This document shows positions 1-6,355 of a stretch of 12,422 nt of DNA, in pieces. Made by a program: the position numbers and the translations under genes. Positions within the stretch are counted from its first letter, which is position 1; every line of letters begins with the position of its first letter. The notes beneath the pieces were generated by a model, which worked only from the letters and a program-made list of their open reading frames with translations, was not told the origin of the DNA and made no database searches. This DNA comes from SKVR01 sp964453995 (GTDB lineage Bacteria > Bacteroidota > Bacteroidia > Bacteroidales > UBA7960): assembly GCA_964453995.1 (NCBI GenBank), contig CAYVQC010000076.1, positions 1 through 12,422 of the forward strand. Reading direction: 5' to 3'.

Positions 1-65
1 TGGATGCCTCTGAGAATATTGTGGACAAACTCAAATCGCTCAGGGTGAGGGGGGACGCTGAATAA
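1..65 (+). CDS. C-terminal fragment of an unidentified protein
   Basis: An open frame entering from the left edge (first full codon at position 3) ends at a TAA at 63-65. It encodes about 20 residues finishing in KLKSLRVRGDAE. The charged, lysine/arginine-rich tail looks like a normal protein C-terminus. It is also the only reasonable end for a plus-strand gene converging on the minus-strand oxidoreductase that stops at 108. The fragment is too short to assign a family or prove that it is coding. A chance open frame of this length is entirely possible. Confidence 0.35.
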   Translation, partial: DASENIVDKLKSLRVRGDAE

Positions 66-107
66 GAGAGGATTAAGTTAGGAATACCAACTGTTAGATG
101 ATCCCTT

Positions 108-1190
108 TTACTTTTTTCCCCCATACCTTTCCACATCCACTTCCCTTATGAGTTTCTTTTGCAGAAAGATATGTTCGTAGAGGTGCTTCGACAGCCATGG
201 GGCGAGCATATAGCCTTTGGAGCCCAGGCCGTTGAAGATGTAGAGGCCGGGATGATGGTGGTATTGCCCCAGCAGGGGGCGGCGATCGGGCACGGTGGGC
301 CGGAAACCATAGTAGTGGCCGGTGATCTTTATAGGTGAGGCAGAAGCGTTGGGGTGGGTCAGTTTTTTCAGGTGCTGCAGCAACTGTTGCTCTGCTTCGG
401 GGGTAGTGCCCGGTTGCTGGGTGTGTTCCCAGGTGGCTCCCACCTTAAAGCTGTCGCCTCCCTGGGGCAGCACGAAGACTTTTCGCGACAGGGCATATTG
501 CTGACTGAAGGCTGTGGTGGCGATGCTGAGAAGTTGCCCTTTCAACGGATTTACGGGCAGTTTGGCGGTCCATGGGTTGGCAGGGGTTTGTGCTCCCTGG
601 CAAAAGACCACCCTGGCATATACCTCCTCTTTATACTTCCATCCTCCGGCTACAGGTTGCAACTGCGACTCATCGAGCTGCCCCGGAGAGAGCACGTTAT
701 TGTTCATGAAAAAGTTACGGGTAGCTTTTATGAAACTTTCAACATCTACGCGCGCTGCCTTTTGAATCCATCCTCCACCAAACGGAGCATGTATGTGAGG
801 TGGTACGTCAGCGGAAGCTTTGCTCATAAAGCTTTCGGCATTTTCTTCTACCCGGCGCCGGTTCCAGAGCTCTGCCTGGTGGGGTTGATGAAAAATGCGA
901 AAAATGGGAAGGGTATGGTAAAACCTTGCACCGGTAAGTCTTTCCAGGTAGGAATAAAAAGTATCGGCTTCGGGCAGCAAGGTGGTGGCCATCCAGGTGA
1001 GGCCAAAGTGTTTCACCACTACAGGGTTGATCAGGCCGGAAGCAATGGCCGATGAGGTGTTGCCTGCACCGCGGTCACAGATCATAAAAGGCTGGTGGTT
1101 CTGCCACAGGCGCATTGCCAGCAGGGTACCTGCAATGCCCTGGCCAACAATCAGGGTAGGAAGTGTCGATACAGGAGAGTTTGGCTTCAT
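108..1190 (-). CDS. FAD-dependent oxidoreductase, DAO (glycine oxidase-like) family
   Basis: This 360-residue protein has the fold signature of the D-amino-acid oxidase/glycine oxidase family, which oxidises amines or amino acids using bound FAD. The dinucleotide-binding motif is at the N-terminus (LIVGQGIAGTLLA, glycines at 16, 18 and 21). An acidic residue at the end of the second strand (D39) is suited to the ribose of FAD. The next motif, SSAIASGLINPVV, resembles the FAD-contacting segment of this family and of the MnmC C-terminal domain. The C-terminal segment GFRPTVPDRRPLLG followed by NGLGSKGYMLAP is the usual FAD-closing region. No signal peptide or membrane segment is visible, so it is probably cytoplasmic. 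The start is the ATG at 1188-1190, 14 bp after the Mut7-C gene, so the two are likely cotranscribed. The substrate cannot be read from the sequence. There is no MnmC methyltransferase domain, so a tRNA role is only a possibility. Confidence 0.88.
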   Translation of the reverse strand: MKPNSPVSTLPTLIVGQGIAGTLLAMRLWQNHQPFMICDRGAGNTSSAIASGLINPVVVKHFGLTWMATTLLPEADTFYSYLERLTGARFYHTLPIFRIFHQPHQAELWNRRRVEENAESFMSKASADVPPHIHAPFGGGWIQKAARVDVESFIKATRNFFMNNNVLSPGQLDESQLQPVAGGWKYKEEVYARVVFCQGAQTPANPWTAKLPVNPLKGQLLSIATTAFSQQYALSRKVFVLPQGGDSFKVGATWEHTQQPGTTPEAEQQLLQHLKKLTHPNASASPIKITGHYYGFRPTVPDRRPLLGQYHHHPGLYIFNGLGSKGYMLAPWLSKHLYEHIFLQKKLIREVDVERYGGKK

Positions 1191-1204
1191 AGAAAACGGG
1201 CTCG

Positions 1205-1693
1205 TTAGGGGTTTTTGTCCAAACCCATTTCCTCTTTTATCTTTTCATAGAAATCCATCATCCGCTCGAAATGCGAGCCTTCCCAGTAGATTTTGCCGCA
1301 GTCGCGACAGCGGAAAAACTCATTAAAGTACCGGGATGTACCTGGTTTGAGCTCCTCAAGAATATCTTCTTTCTCTACTTTTTCGATGGTACCATTGCAT
1401 GCAATACACCTGCTGAGAAAATTTATGGAATCGCCCAGTTGAAAGGTGCTGATGATCTCGCGCAATTGTTCTTTGGCATAGGGTGAATTGACAAAGTGCC
1501 CCCTCTTCACCCTTTTGTTTTTCAGAATGCCCCTGTCGCGGGTTAATACAATGCGGTTGTCGGACTCGGCAATGCTAATGATCTCCTGATCTTCCAGGTC
1601 GTTGCGGTAGAGGGTGTCAAACCCAGTCATGCGCAGCAGCCGGGCCAGTTTGCCAAGGTGAACATCCAGGATGAATCGGACATTTTGTGTCAT
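1205..1693 (-). CDS. Mut7-C RNase domain protein with zinc ribbon
   Basis: This 162-residue protein matches the Mut7-C family, a PIN-like domain predicted to be a ribonuclease fused to a C-terminal zinc ribbon. The N-terminal block RFILDVHLGKLARLLRMTGF carries the invariant aspartate (D10). A second acidic block, VLTRDRG, lies near residue 50. Four cysteines form the ribbon: CIAC at 96-99 and CRDC at 129-132. The frame is open upstream to 1798, but the family begins just before the LDVHLGKLAR block, so I chose the ATG at 1691-1693 (MTQNVRFILD). The extra upstream residues look like untranslated leader. Many bacterial members carry a ubiquitin-like domain in front; this one does not. It is the first gene of a probable two-gene operon with the FAD oxidoreductase. 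Family assignment is firm; RNase activity is predicted for the family, not shown here. Confidence 0.88.
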   Translation of the reverse strand: MTQNVRFILDVHLGKLARLLRMTGFDTLYRNDLEDQEIISIAESDNRIVLTRDRGILKNKRVKRGHFVNSPYAKEQLREIISTFQLGDSINFLSRCIACNGTIEKVEKEDILEELKPGTSRYFNEFFRCRDCGKIYWEGSHFERMMDFYEKIKEEMGLDKNP

Positions 1694-1744
1694 GGTGTGC
1701 TGGATTTGAGGTTGAAACAGGTGGAGTGGGGAGATGTAAAGGTA

Positions 1745-1776
1745 CAAAGATTTTTCAGCAGCTACAGAACCATCAA
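1745..1776 (-). promoter_or_regulatory. Candidate promoter for the Mut7-C/oxidoreductase pair
   Basis: Read on the minus strand, AATCTTTG (1752 to 1745) matches the Bacteroidota -7 consensus TAnnTTTG at all but one fixed base. A TTG lies 21 bp upstream (1776 to 1774) where the -33 element is expected. The spacing places the transcript start about 45 bp before the Mut7-C ATG. The match is modest and could be chance. Confidence 0.35.
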
Positions 1777-1796
1777 TGCAATGTCTTAATAATATC

Positions 1797-1832
1797 AAAA
1801 AGCCGGCAGAGCACTGTTGTTCTCTTCCGGCT
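1797..1832 (-). terminator. Rho-independent terminator of msrA
   Basis: An 11-bp stem with one internal mismatch (AGCCGGCAGAG at 1801-1811 against CTCTTCCGGCT at 1822-1832) closes a 10-nt loop. On the minus strand it is followed by a run of T. It lies 34 bp beyond the msrA stop codon, as expected for its terminator. It separates msrA from the downstream Mut7-C gene on the same strand. Confidence 0.7.
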
Positions 1833-1865
1833 CCTTTGCTGCATTACCCCAACAATCAGGTATAT

Positions 1866-2510
1866 TTATTCATTGAGTTTTTCTTTGAAGAGCTTCCTGA
1901 GTTTTTCCATTTTTGGCCCGATCACAAACGTACAGTAGGGTTGGTTGGGGTTTTTTTCATAATAGTCCTGGTGATAATCTTCTGCCACATAGAAATTGGT
2001 AAGAGGAGATATCTCGGTTACCAATGGGTCGGGCCACAGGTTGGAGGCATCGATCTCGGCAAAAACATCGCGGGCTGTAGCTTCCTGCTCATCGTTATGG
2101 TAAAAGATCACCGAGCGGTATTGCGTTCCCACATCGGCACCCTGTCGGTTTAGGGTAGTAGGATCGTGCAGATGGAAAAAGATTTCAAGGATCTGACGGT
2201 AAGAGATTACCTGGGGATCAAATTCGAGGCGCACCACCTCGGCATGCCCGGTGCGGCCTGTGGTTACCTCGCGGTAGGCCGGGTTTTTTATGGTGCCGCC
2301 ACTATAGCCGCTGGTGACAGAATGTATTCCTCTTACTTCATTAAATACGGCTTCGATGCACCAAAAGCATCCACCGCCAAGGGTTGCTGTTTCAAGGTTT
2401 TTTCCGGTATTATCCATAGCTGTTTCTGAGTGTTTGTTACTTTTTGTTGTGCCGCATGCCATCAAAGATATAAGCATGAGTGGCAGAATATTTTTGATGA
2501 ATACTTTCAT
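1866..2510 (-). CDS. msrA: Peptide methionine sulfoxide reductase MsrA, predicted lipoprotein
   Basis: MsrA reduces methionine-S-sulfoxide in proteins back to methionine, repairing oxidative damage. The 214-residue protein has a lipoprotein signal sequence: a hydrophobic stretch at 5-18 and lipobox LMAC ending at C19. It is therefore probably anchored to a membrane outside the cytoplasm. After a short polar linker comes the catalytic motif GGGCFWC with nucleophile C48 and a second cysteine at C51, where many MsrAs have GCFWG. Other family blocks follow in order: GYSGG, NPAYREVTTGRTGHAEVV, HDPTTLNRQGADVGTQYRS and NQPYC near the C-terminus, whose cysteine may also act in resolution. No MsrB domain is fused. 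The gene is divergent from the membrane protein at 2614 and has its own terminator, so it looks monocistronic. The enzyme call is secure; export is inferred from the lipobox. Confidence 0.95.
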   Translation of the reverse strand: MKVFIKNILPLMLISLMACGTTKSNKHSETAMDNTGKNLETATLGGGCFWCIEAVFNEVRGIHSVTSGYSGGTIKNPAYREVTTGRTGHAEVVRLEFDPQVISYRQILEIFFHLHDPTTLNRQGADVGTQYRSVIFYHNDEQEATARDVFAEIDASNLWPDPLVTEISPLTNFYVAEDYHQDYYEKNPNQPYCTFVIGPKMEKLRKLFKEKLNE

Positions 2511-2569
2511 GACATTTCTGTTTTGATCACAGGCAACTAACAGACCAAAGCAATTTAAAGTTCAAACCC

Positions 2570-2602
2570 TTTACAGGATACGATATATAACCGTTATCTT
2601 TG
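2570..2602 (+). promoter_or_regulatory. Bacteroidota-type promoter for the membrane protein gene
   Basis: TATCTTTG at 2595-2602 is a full match to the -7 consensus TAnnTTTG. TTTA at 2570-2573 sits 21 bp upstream and matches three of four bases of the -33 element. The expected transcript start is only about 6-10 bp before the ATG at 2614, giving a very short leader. Confidence 0.65.
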
Positions 2603-2613
2603 TCCGAAAAAAA

Positions 2614-3954
2614 ATGGAAATTGCCATTGCACTGGGTTGGTTTATGGTTTTTGGGGTTCTTGTGCACTACATTCCCTTTTTCAGGGGAGCAGGGCAACTG
2701 AAATCCCCTGTGCTGCTTCTTTTTTTTGCTGCCAAGGTATTGGCCGGTACGGTGCTGATCATGGTATATACCTGGTATTATCCCGATCCTTCCACTGCCG
2801 ATGTATATAAATATTTCAATGATGGGCAGATACTGTATTCGGCCCTGGCAGAAAGTCCGGCAGATTATTTTCGTATGCTGACCGGCATAGATGCTTCGGC
2901 ACCCCACCTGAACACCTGGTACGACCAGATGAAATTCTGGGACCGGCCCTGGGATTCTCCCCTTTACAATGACAACCGGCTGGTGATCCGTTTCAATGCT
3001 TTTTTCATGCTTTTTTCTTTGGGCAGCATCTGGGCTCATAATGTATTTATCAATTTCCTTTCGTTTGCCGGATTGGTTGCCATGTACCGTTTTGTGTTGC
3101 GCTACAGCGATCCGGGTAAAGTGGGTTGGATAGCCCCGGGTCTATTTCTTTTTCCCAGCCTGCTTTTCTGGGGGTCGGGATTGCTGAAGGAGGCTTTGCT
3201 GCTGTGGGCCTTCGGATTCTGGATGTATCATGTTGACAGGATCGTTAAGGGCATGGGTCAGTTATGGGTTCAATGGCCTGCCGCCCTGCTTTACAGCTTC
3301 ATTCTCATATTGCTCAAGCCCTATACCATGGTGTTCTGGGTTCCGCTGATGATAGCTTTTTACTTTGTGAAGGGCAGGGGAGTGGTAAGAATCAACCTGG
3401 GGTTTTTTCTGGCTACTGCACTGCTGTTGGGTGCGGGTTTGTTGTTCGGCAGGCTGCACCCCACATTAGATCTGCTTCAGCTGATCGTATCAAAACAAAA
3501 AGAGTTTATTGATTTTTCGTTGGTGCAGGATGCGGGGAGTCTGATCCATGAACGATACCTGTCTCCGGAATTTTGGTCCCTGGCCAAGGAATTCTGGGTA
3601 GGATTGCTACATACGCTCACGCGTCCGCATTTGCTGGAAGTATACTCAGCAGTAACCTTGCTGGCCGCACTGGAGAACACTCTTATCATGGGTATGATTG
3701 TGTATTTGATGATTCGACCCGATGTGGCATCTGCGGGGAAATACCCGGTGGCCTGGATGTCTTTTTGGTTTGTAATATTGCTTATGGGTTTTGTTGGTAT
3801 GGTGTCACCTGCCCATGGCGGGTTGGTAAGGTACAAGATTCCTGCGCTTCCTTTCCTGTGGGTGTTCTTTGTGCATATGGCAAAGCTGCCAAAAGACATT
3901 TCATATTTTTATGGTTTTATTCCCTTCTCTATGAAGAAAAAGCCAAAACCCTGA
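2614..3954 (+). CDS. Uncharacterised polytopic membrane protein, possibly GT-C/polymerase-like
   Basis: I do not recognise a named family for this 446-residue protein. It is strongly hydrophobic, with about nine to eleven predicted membrane segments; the first two lie near residues 3-22 and 31-52. Between the second and third segments is a polar loop of about 70 residues (roughly 55-122) rich in Asp, Tyr and Trp (PDPSTADVYKYFNDGQ, then WYDQMKFWDRPWDSP). Near residue 186 a motif WGSGLLKEALLLW opens another membrane segment. A large first external loop with acidic and aromatic residues is typical of GT-C glycosyltransferases and glycan polymerases, so a role in surface polysaccharide assembly is a reasonable guess. 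The tail is basic (KKKPKP) and probably cytoplasmic. The ATG at 2614 follows a run of A and a good promoter. It stands alone, divergent from msrA, which gives no functional hint. Confidence 0.75.
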   Translation: MEIAIALGWFMVFGVLVHYIPFFRGAGQLKSPVLLLFFAAKVLAGTVLIMVYTWYYPDPSTADVYKYFNDGQILYSALAESPADYFRMLTGIDASAPHLNTWYDQMKFWDRPWDSPLYNDNRLVIRFNAFFMLFSLGSIWAHNVFINFLSFAGLVAMYRFVLRYSDPGKVGWIAPGLFLFPSLLFWGSGLLKEALLLWAFGFWMYHVDRIVKGMGQLWVQWPAALLYSFILILLKPYTMVFWVPLMIAFYFVKGRGVVRINLGFFLATALLLGAGLLFGRLHPTLDLLQLIVSKQKEFIDFSLVQDAGSLIHERYLSPEFWSLAKEFWVGLLHTLTRPHLLEVYSAVTLLAALENTLIMGMIVYLMIRPDVASAGKYPVAWMSFWFVILLMGFVGMVSPAHGGLVRYKIPALPFLWVFFVHMAKLPKDISYFYGFIPFSMKKKPKP

Positions 3955-4199
3955 AGAAAATTTTTCGTATATAAAAATGCAGCGATGAGAAATGAAAAAA
4001 ATACCAGGGTTATTTTGGATTTACTTGCTGTGGAAAACGATACAAAACAGTGGTATTTCATTCCATAAAAAGAAAGTGGCGCAGTCAGCCCCGGAGCCTC
4101 TTTGTATTTTTCCGGAAGTAGGTAGTTGATGCTTGATGTGGATAGTCTTTAATTCTGACCCAACAAAAATGATATTTTATTAAAAAATTCCATTTTCAA

Positions 4200-4964
4200 A
4201 TGATAAAAACAGTATTTATTACGGGAGCAAGCAGCGGCATAGGTTATGCCTGTGCCGAAACATTTGCCCGGCGAGGGTATAAGCTGATACTGAATGCCCG
4301 TCGTAAAGAACGGCTGAGAGAAATATCGCAACACCTGAGAAAACAGTTTGACATAGAGGTGCTGGAACTTGTGTTTGATGTAAGAAACAGGAAAGCCGTG
4401 TTTGAGGCTGTTGCTTCTATTCCTGAAGAATTTTCGCAAATAGATATGTTGATCAATAATGCAGGGCTTGCCCTGGGGTTGAGCAGCTGGCAGGATGGTG
4501 ATATGGATGACTGGGATCAGATGATCGATACCAATGTAAAAGGTCTCCTTTATGTGAGCAAAGCGGTAGCCCCGGTCATGATCCGTCGTAAAAGCGGCCA
4601 TATAATAAATATTGGCAGTATAGCTGGAAGAGAAACCTACCCCAATGGAAATGTGTATTGTGCTACAAAACATGCGGTTGCCAGTATTACCAAGGCAATG
4701 CGTATAGAGCTGGTGAGCTATGGCATAAAAGTATCACAGGTAAGTCCGGGGGCAACAGAAACCGAATTTTCAATGGTACGCTTCAAAGGCGATAAAGAGA
4801 AGGCCAAAAGCGTGTACAAAGGCTACGACCCTCTTACTGCAGAAGATATTGCAGCATGTGTTGAGTTTTGCAGCCAATTGCCGCCTCATGTAAATATTGA
4901 CGACATGCTTGTTATGCCAACAGCACAGGCTGCAGCAGGCATTTTTCATAAAAGAAAAGACTAA
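4200..4964 (+). CDS. SDR family NAD(P)-dependent oxidoreductase (YdfG-like)
   Basis: This 254-residue protein is a classical short-chain dehydrogenase/reductase, a cytoplasmic enzyme that interconverts alcohols and carbonyls with NAD(P)H. The cofactor motif TGASSGIG lies at residues 8-15. An arginine-rich segment after the second strand (NARRKERL) favours NADP. NNAG follows near residue 88. The catalytic triad is visible as the serine of NIGSIAG and the YCATK motif (Tyr and Lys four apart). The closest overall resemblance is to the YdfG type, which acts on 3-hydroxy acids such as serine or on malonic semialdehyde; the exact substrate is inferred by resemblance only. The ATG at 4200 begins directly with the first beta strand (MIKTVFITG), so the start is well supported. 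The 245 bp upstream contains no clear promoter or gene. A weak terminator follows. Confidence 0.92.
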   Translation: MIKTVFITGASSGIGYACAETFARRGYKLILNARRKERLREISQHLRKQFDIEVLELVFDVRNRKAVFEAVASIPEEFSQIDMLINNAGLALGLSSWQDGDMDDWDQMIDTNVKGLLYVSKAVAPVMIRRKSGHIINIGSIAGRETYPNGNVYCATKHAVASITKAMRIELVSYGIKVSQVSPGATETEFSMVRFKGDKEKAKSVYKGYDPLTAEDIAACVEFCSQLPPHVNIDDMLVMPTAQAAAGIFHKRKD

Positions 4965-4979
4965 GCCTGGTGTTTTTTT
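4933..4979 (+). terminator. Candidate terminator of the SDR gene
   Basis: CAGCAGGC (4933-4940) can pair with GCCTGGTG (4965-4972) with one mismatch. A smaller TTTTC/GAAAA stem can form inside the loop. Seven T residues follow at 4973-4979. The 5' arm lies inside the coding sequence and the loop is large, so the call is tentative. Confidence 0.42.
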
Positions 4980-4988
4980 ACATGTAAA
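4977..4988. promoter_or_regulatory. Perfect 12-bp palindrome upstream of the response regulator
   Basis: TTTACATGTAAA is a perfect palindrome ending 9 bp before the -33 element of the response regulator promoter. Very similar sites (TTTTACATG and TTTTACATGGTAAAA) lie upstream of the second receiver-type gene. The position and symmetry suit a dimeric regulator. Part of the palindrome overlaps the T-run of the upstream terminator, which could produce some of the match. Confidence 0.4.
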
Positions 4989-4997
4989 TAAAAATAT

Positions 4998-5029
4998 TTT
5001 GTATTTTTCACAAACTTGTCGTTAATTTG
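4998..5029 (+). promoter_or_regulatory. Bacteroidota-type promoter for the LuxR-family regulator
   Basis: TTTG at 4998-5001 is followed after exactly 20 bp by TTAATTTG at 5022-5029, one base away from the -7 consensus TAnnTTTG. This predicts a leader of about 75 nt before the ATG at 5112. It supports that start over the upstream in-frame ATG at 5016, which lies inside the promoter. Confidence 0.6.
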
Positions 5030-5111
5030 TAATTCAATGTATGCTGCAAAGCAGCAGTATAGATTTCATATATATTTATTATATAGAAATTTTAAAATAA
5101 AACAAAACCAA

Positions 5112-5762
5112 ATGGCAGAGATAATTCAGGTAATTATTGTTGACGATCATAAACTGGTAACAGACTGCATAGGTCTTTTTCTGAAGGGAGCAAGGGATAT
5201 TGAAGTGGTTGGGGTTGCTCATAGTGGAAAGGATACCTTGTCACTGCTTAAAAAGTCCACTCCGCATGTAATCCTTGTGGATATAAGCATGCCCGAAATG
5301 TCAGGCATCCAGTTGACAGAGGCAATCAAAAAGAAATATCCCAATATTAAGATTCTGATCCTGTCGATGCATTCAGATTATAATAATATTTCTGATGCAA
5401 TAGATGCAGGAGCTGATGGCTATGTTCCCAAAGATGTTTCATCAGAAGAACTGGTAGAAGCCATCCATACTGTTTCCAGGGGAAAAAATTACTTTCATTC
5501 AACCATATCTGATGAGATTGTAAAGAACTACGCCAACAAACGGCAAAAAAGTGAAACGATCCTGCCTCAGCTTACCCGGCGCGAATTGGAAGTGTTGCAA
5601 TTGTTTGCCGAAGGTTTCAACAATTCTGAAATTGCTGAAAAATTATTTTTAAGTGTACGAACCATCGAATCGCACAAAAATCACATCCTGCAGAAGACCA
5701 ATATGAAAAACTCTGTAGAATTGATCAAATTTGCCATTAAAAATAAAATCATCGAAATATAG
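5112..5762 (+). CDS. LuxR/NarL-family response regulator (REC-HTH)
   Basis: This 216-residue protein is a complete two-domain response regulator: a phosphorylatable receiver controlling a DNA-binding helix-turn-helix. The receiver (about 5-120) has all functional residues: acidic pair D11 and D12, phosphoacceptor D57 (VILVDISMP), S85 in the Thr/Ser position and K107 (GYVPKD). The LuxR-type HTH lies near 151-213, with LTRRELEVLQLFAEG followed by NSEIAEKLFLSVRTIESHKNHI. The frame is open back to 5016, but receivers begin just before VIIVDDH and the promoter lies at 4998-5029, so I chose the ATG at 5112 (MAEIIQ). No histidine kinase is in the window, so its partner is encoded elsewhere. A terminator follows at 5785, making it a single-gene unit. 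Its targets are unknown; the palindromes near its own promoter are candidates. Confidence 0.95.
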   Translation: MAEIIQVIIVDDHKLVTDCIGLFLKGARDIEVVGVAHSGKDTLSLLKKSTPHVILVDISMPEMSGIQLTEAIKKKYPNIKILILSMHSDYNNISDAIDAGADGYVPKDVSSEELVEAIHTVSRGKNYFHSTISDEIVKNYANKRQKSETILPQLTRRELEVLQLFAEGFNNSEIAEKLFLSVRTIESHKNHILQKTNMKNSVELIKFAIKNKIIEI

Positions 5763-5763
5763 A

Positions 5764-5780
5764 TTACGTGATTCACGTAA
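5764..5780. repeat. Inverted repeat TTACGTG-ATT-CACGTAA
   Basis: Two perfect 7-bp arms separated by 3 bp begin 2 bp after the response regulator stop codon. No T-run follows, so it is not itself a terminator. Related half-sites (CACGTA at 5967-5972, TTACGG, CCGTAA) appear around the promoter of the next gene. It may be a protein-binding site or part of the 3' end structure. Confidence 0.4.
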
Positions 5781-5784
5781 CAAT

Positions 5785-5825
5785 AAAGTCCTCAGGATCA
5801 GGTTTTGACTCTGGGGACTTTTTGA
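5785..5825 (+). terminator. Rho-independent terminator of the response regulator gene
   Basis: AAAGTCCTCAG (5785-5795) pairs with CTGGGGACTTT (5811-5821) over 11 bp with one G-U pair, closing a 15-nt loop. The last arm runs into a short T-run. It lies 22 bp after the stop codon and separates the regulator from the next gene. Confidence 0.65.
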
Positions 5826-5911
5826 TTTCCAGAAAGTGGCAAAATAAACCACCGGTTTTTTCCCAATAAGGCTATAGATATTTCTTTTTTAATGATAAGG
5901 AGAAAAATGTG

Positions 5912-5941
5912 TTTTACATGCAGTGCTTTTACATGGTAAAA
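5912..5941. promoter_or_regulatory. Tandem TTTTACATG sites, the second palindromic
   Basis: TTTTACATG occurs at 5912-5920 and again at 5927-5935, a 15-bp period. The second copy extends to TTTTACATGGTAAAA, a perfect inverted repeat (TTTTAC/GTAAAA) around ATG. The pair lies about 40 bp upstream of the -33 region of the degenerate-receiver gene and resembles the palindrome at 4977-4988 ahead of the full-length regulator. It is a candidate operator shared by both genes. Confidence 0.4.
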
Positions 5942-5974
5942 AATCAGTATTCCACCAATATTAATCACGTAGAA

Positions 5975-6011
5975 TTACGGTTTTCTTATATTCACATGGG
6001 CCGTAAATTTG
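5975..6011 (+). promoter_or_regulatory. Promoter of the degenerate-receiver gene, flanked by an inverted repeat
   Basis: TAAATTTG at 6004-6011 is a full match to the -7 consensus, and TTTT at 5981-5984 lies 19 bp upstream at the -33 position. TTACGG (5975-5980) and its reverse complement CCGTAA (6001-6006) bracket the spacer, so a protein bound there would block the promoter. The leader is predicted to be only about 10-12 nt. The promoter call is firmer than the operator. Confidence 0.6.
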
Positions 6012-6028
6012 AATAAAAATTATCCGAT

Positions 6029-6346
6029 ATGTCAGATACCAAAATTATCATAGCAGAAAGTAGTGATATCATGCTAAACGGTATCACCGAGCTCCTGCAA
6101 GGGAGCCCTGGTTTGCAAATTGTAGGAAAAGCAATAAAATATAATCACCTGTGTAGTCTTGTAGATCAAATACCGCACGATTTGGTAGTACTTGGCCCTA
6201 TGATCACCGATCGTTTCAGCCACCAGCTAATGGGTTATCTGTTAGGCAGATATCCAGATATAAAGATTGTGCAGATCAACCTTGATGATGACAGGGAAAT
6301 AATACTGCAAAAAATACAAAGAGTTACCATGAATCTGGAAGTTTAG
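6029..6346 (+). CDS. Truncated, degenerate receiver-domain protein (pseudo-receiver)
   Basis: This 105-residue protein resembles the first four-fifths of a receiver domain and has no output domain. The strand/helix pattern is preserved: IIIAESSDIMLNGITELLQG matches the opening of REC domains, LQIVGKA the second strand, HDLVVLGPM the phosphorylation strand and YPDIKIVQINLDDD the fourth strand. The acidic pair is replaced by E10-S11, the phosphoacceptor Asp by G56 and the Thr/Ser by an Asn. The protein stops before the fifth strand with its conserved Lys. It therefore cannot be phosphorylated conventionally. It may be a phosphorylation-independent partner of a regulator, or a decaying gene. It has a good promoter, an intact ATG and a downstream terminator, which favours expression. 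Resemblance to the neighbouring response regulator suggests paralogy. The stop codon lies 9 bp before a TTTG microsatellite. Confidence 0.72.
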   Translation: MSDTKIIIAESSDIMLNGITELLQGSPGLQIVGKAIKYNHLCSLVDQIPHDLVVLGPMITDRFSHQLMGYLLGRYPDIKIVQINLDDDREIILQKIQRVTMNLEV

Positions 6347-6355
6347 TTTAATTGA

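Noticed and set aside
354..1055. 233-residue plus-strand open frame opposite the FAD oxidoreductase
   Set aside because: It is the antisense shadow of a well-supported gene; its translation shows no family motif and has low-complexity runs.
2527..3039. 170-residue minus-strand frame overlapping the membrane protein start
   Set aside because: It runs across a consensus plus-strand promoter and the hydrophobic plus-strand gene, and its composition is not protein-like.
4081..4121. CCGGA/TCCGG hairpin as terminator of the membrane protein gene
   Set aside because: The stem is only 5 bp with a loop of about 15 nt, no T-run follows, and it lies some 140 bp past the stop codon.
3985..4130. Small open frames (27 residues from 3985, about 45 from 3992) before the SDR gene
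   Set aside because: They overlap in two frames, neither has a promoter, start context or familiar sequence, and short frames of this size are expected by chance.
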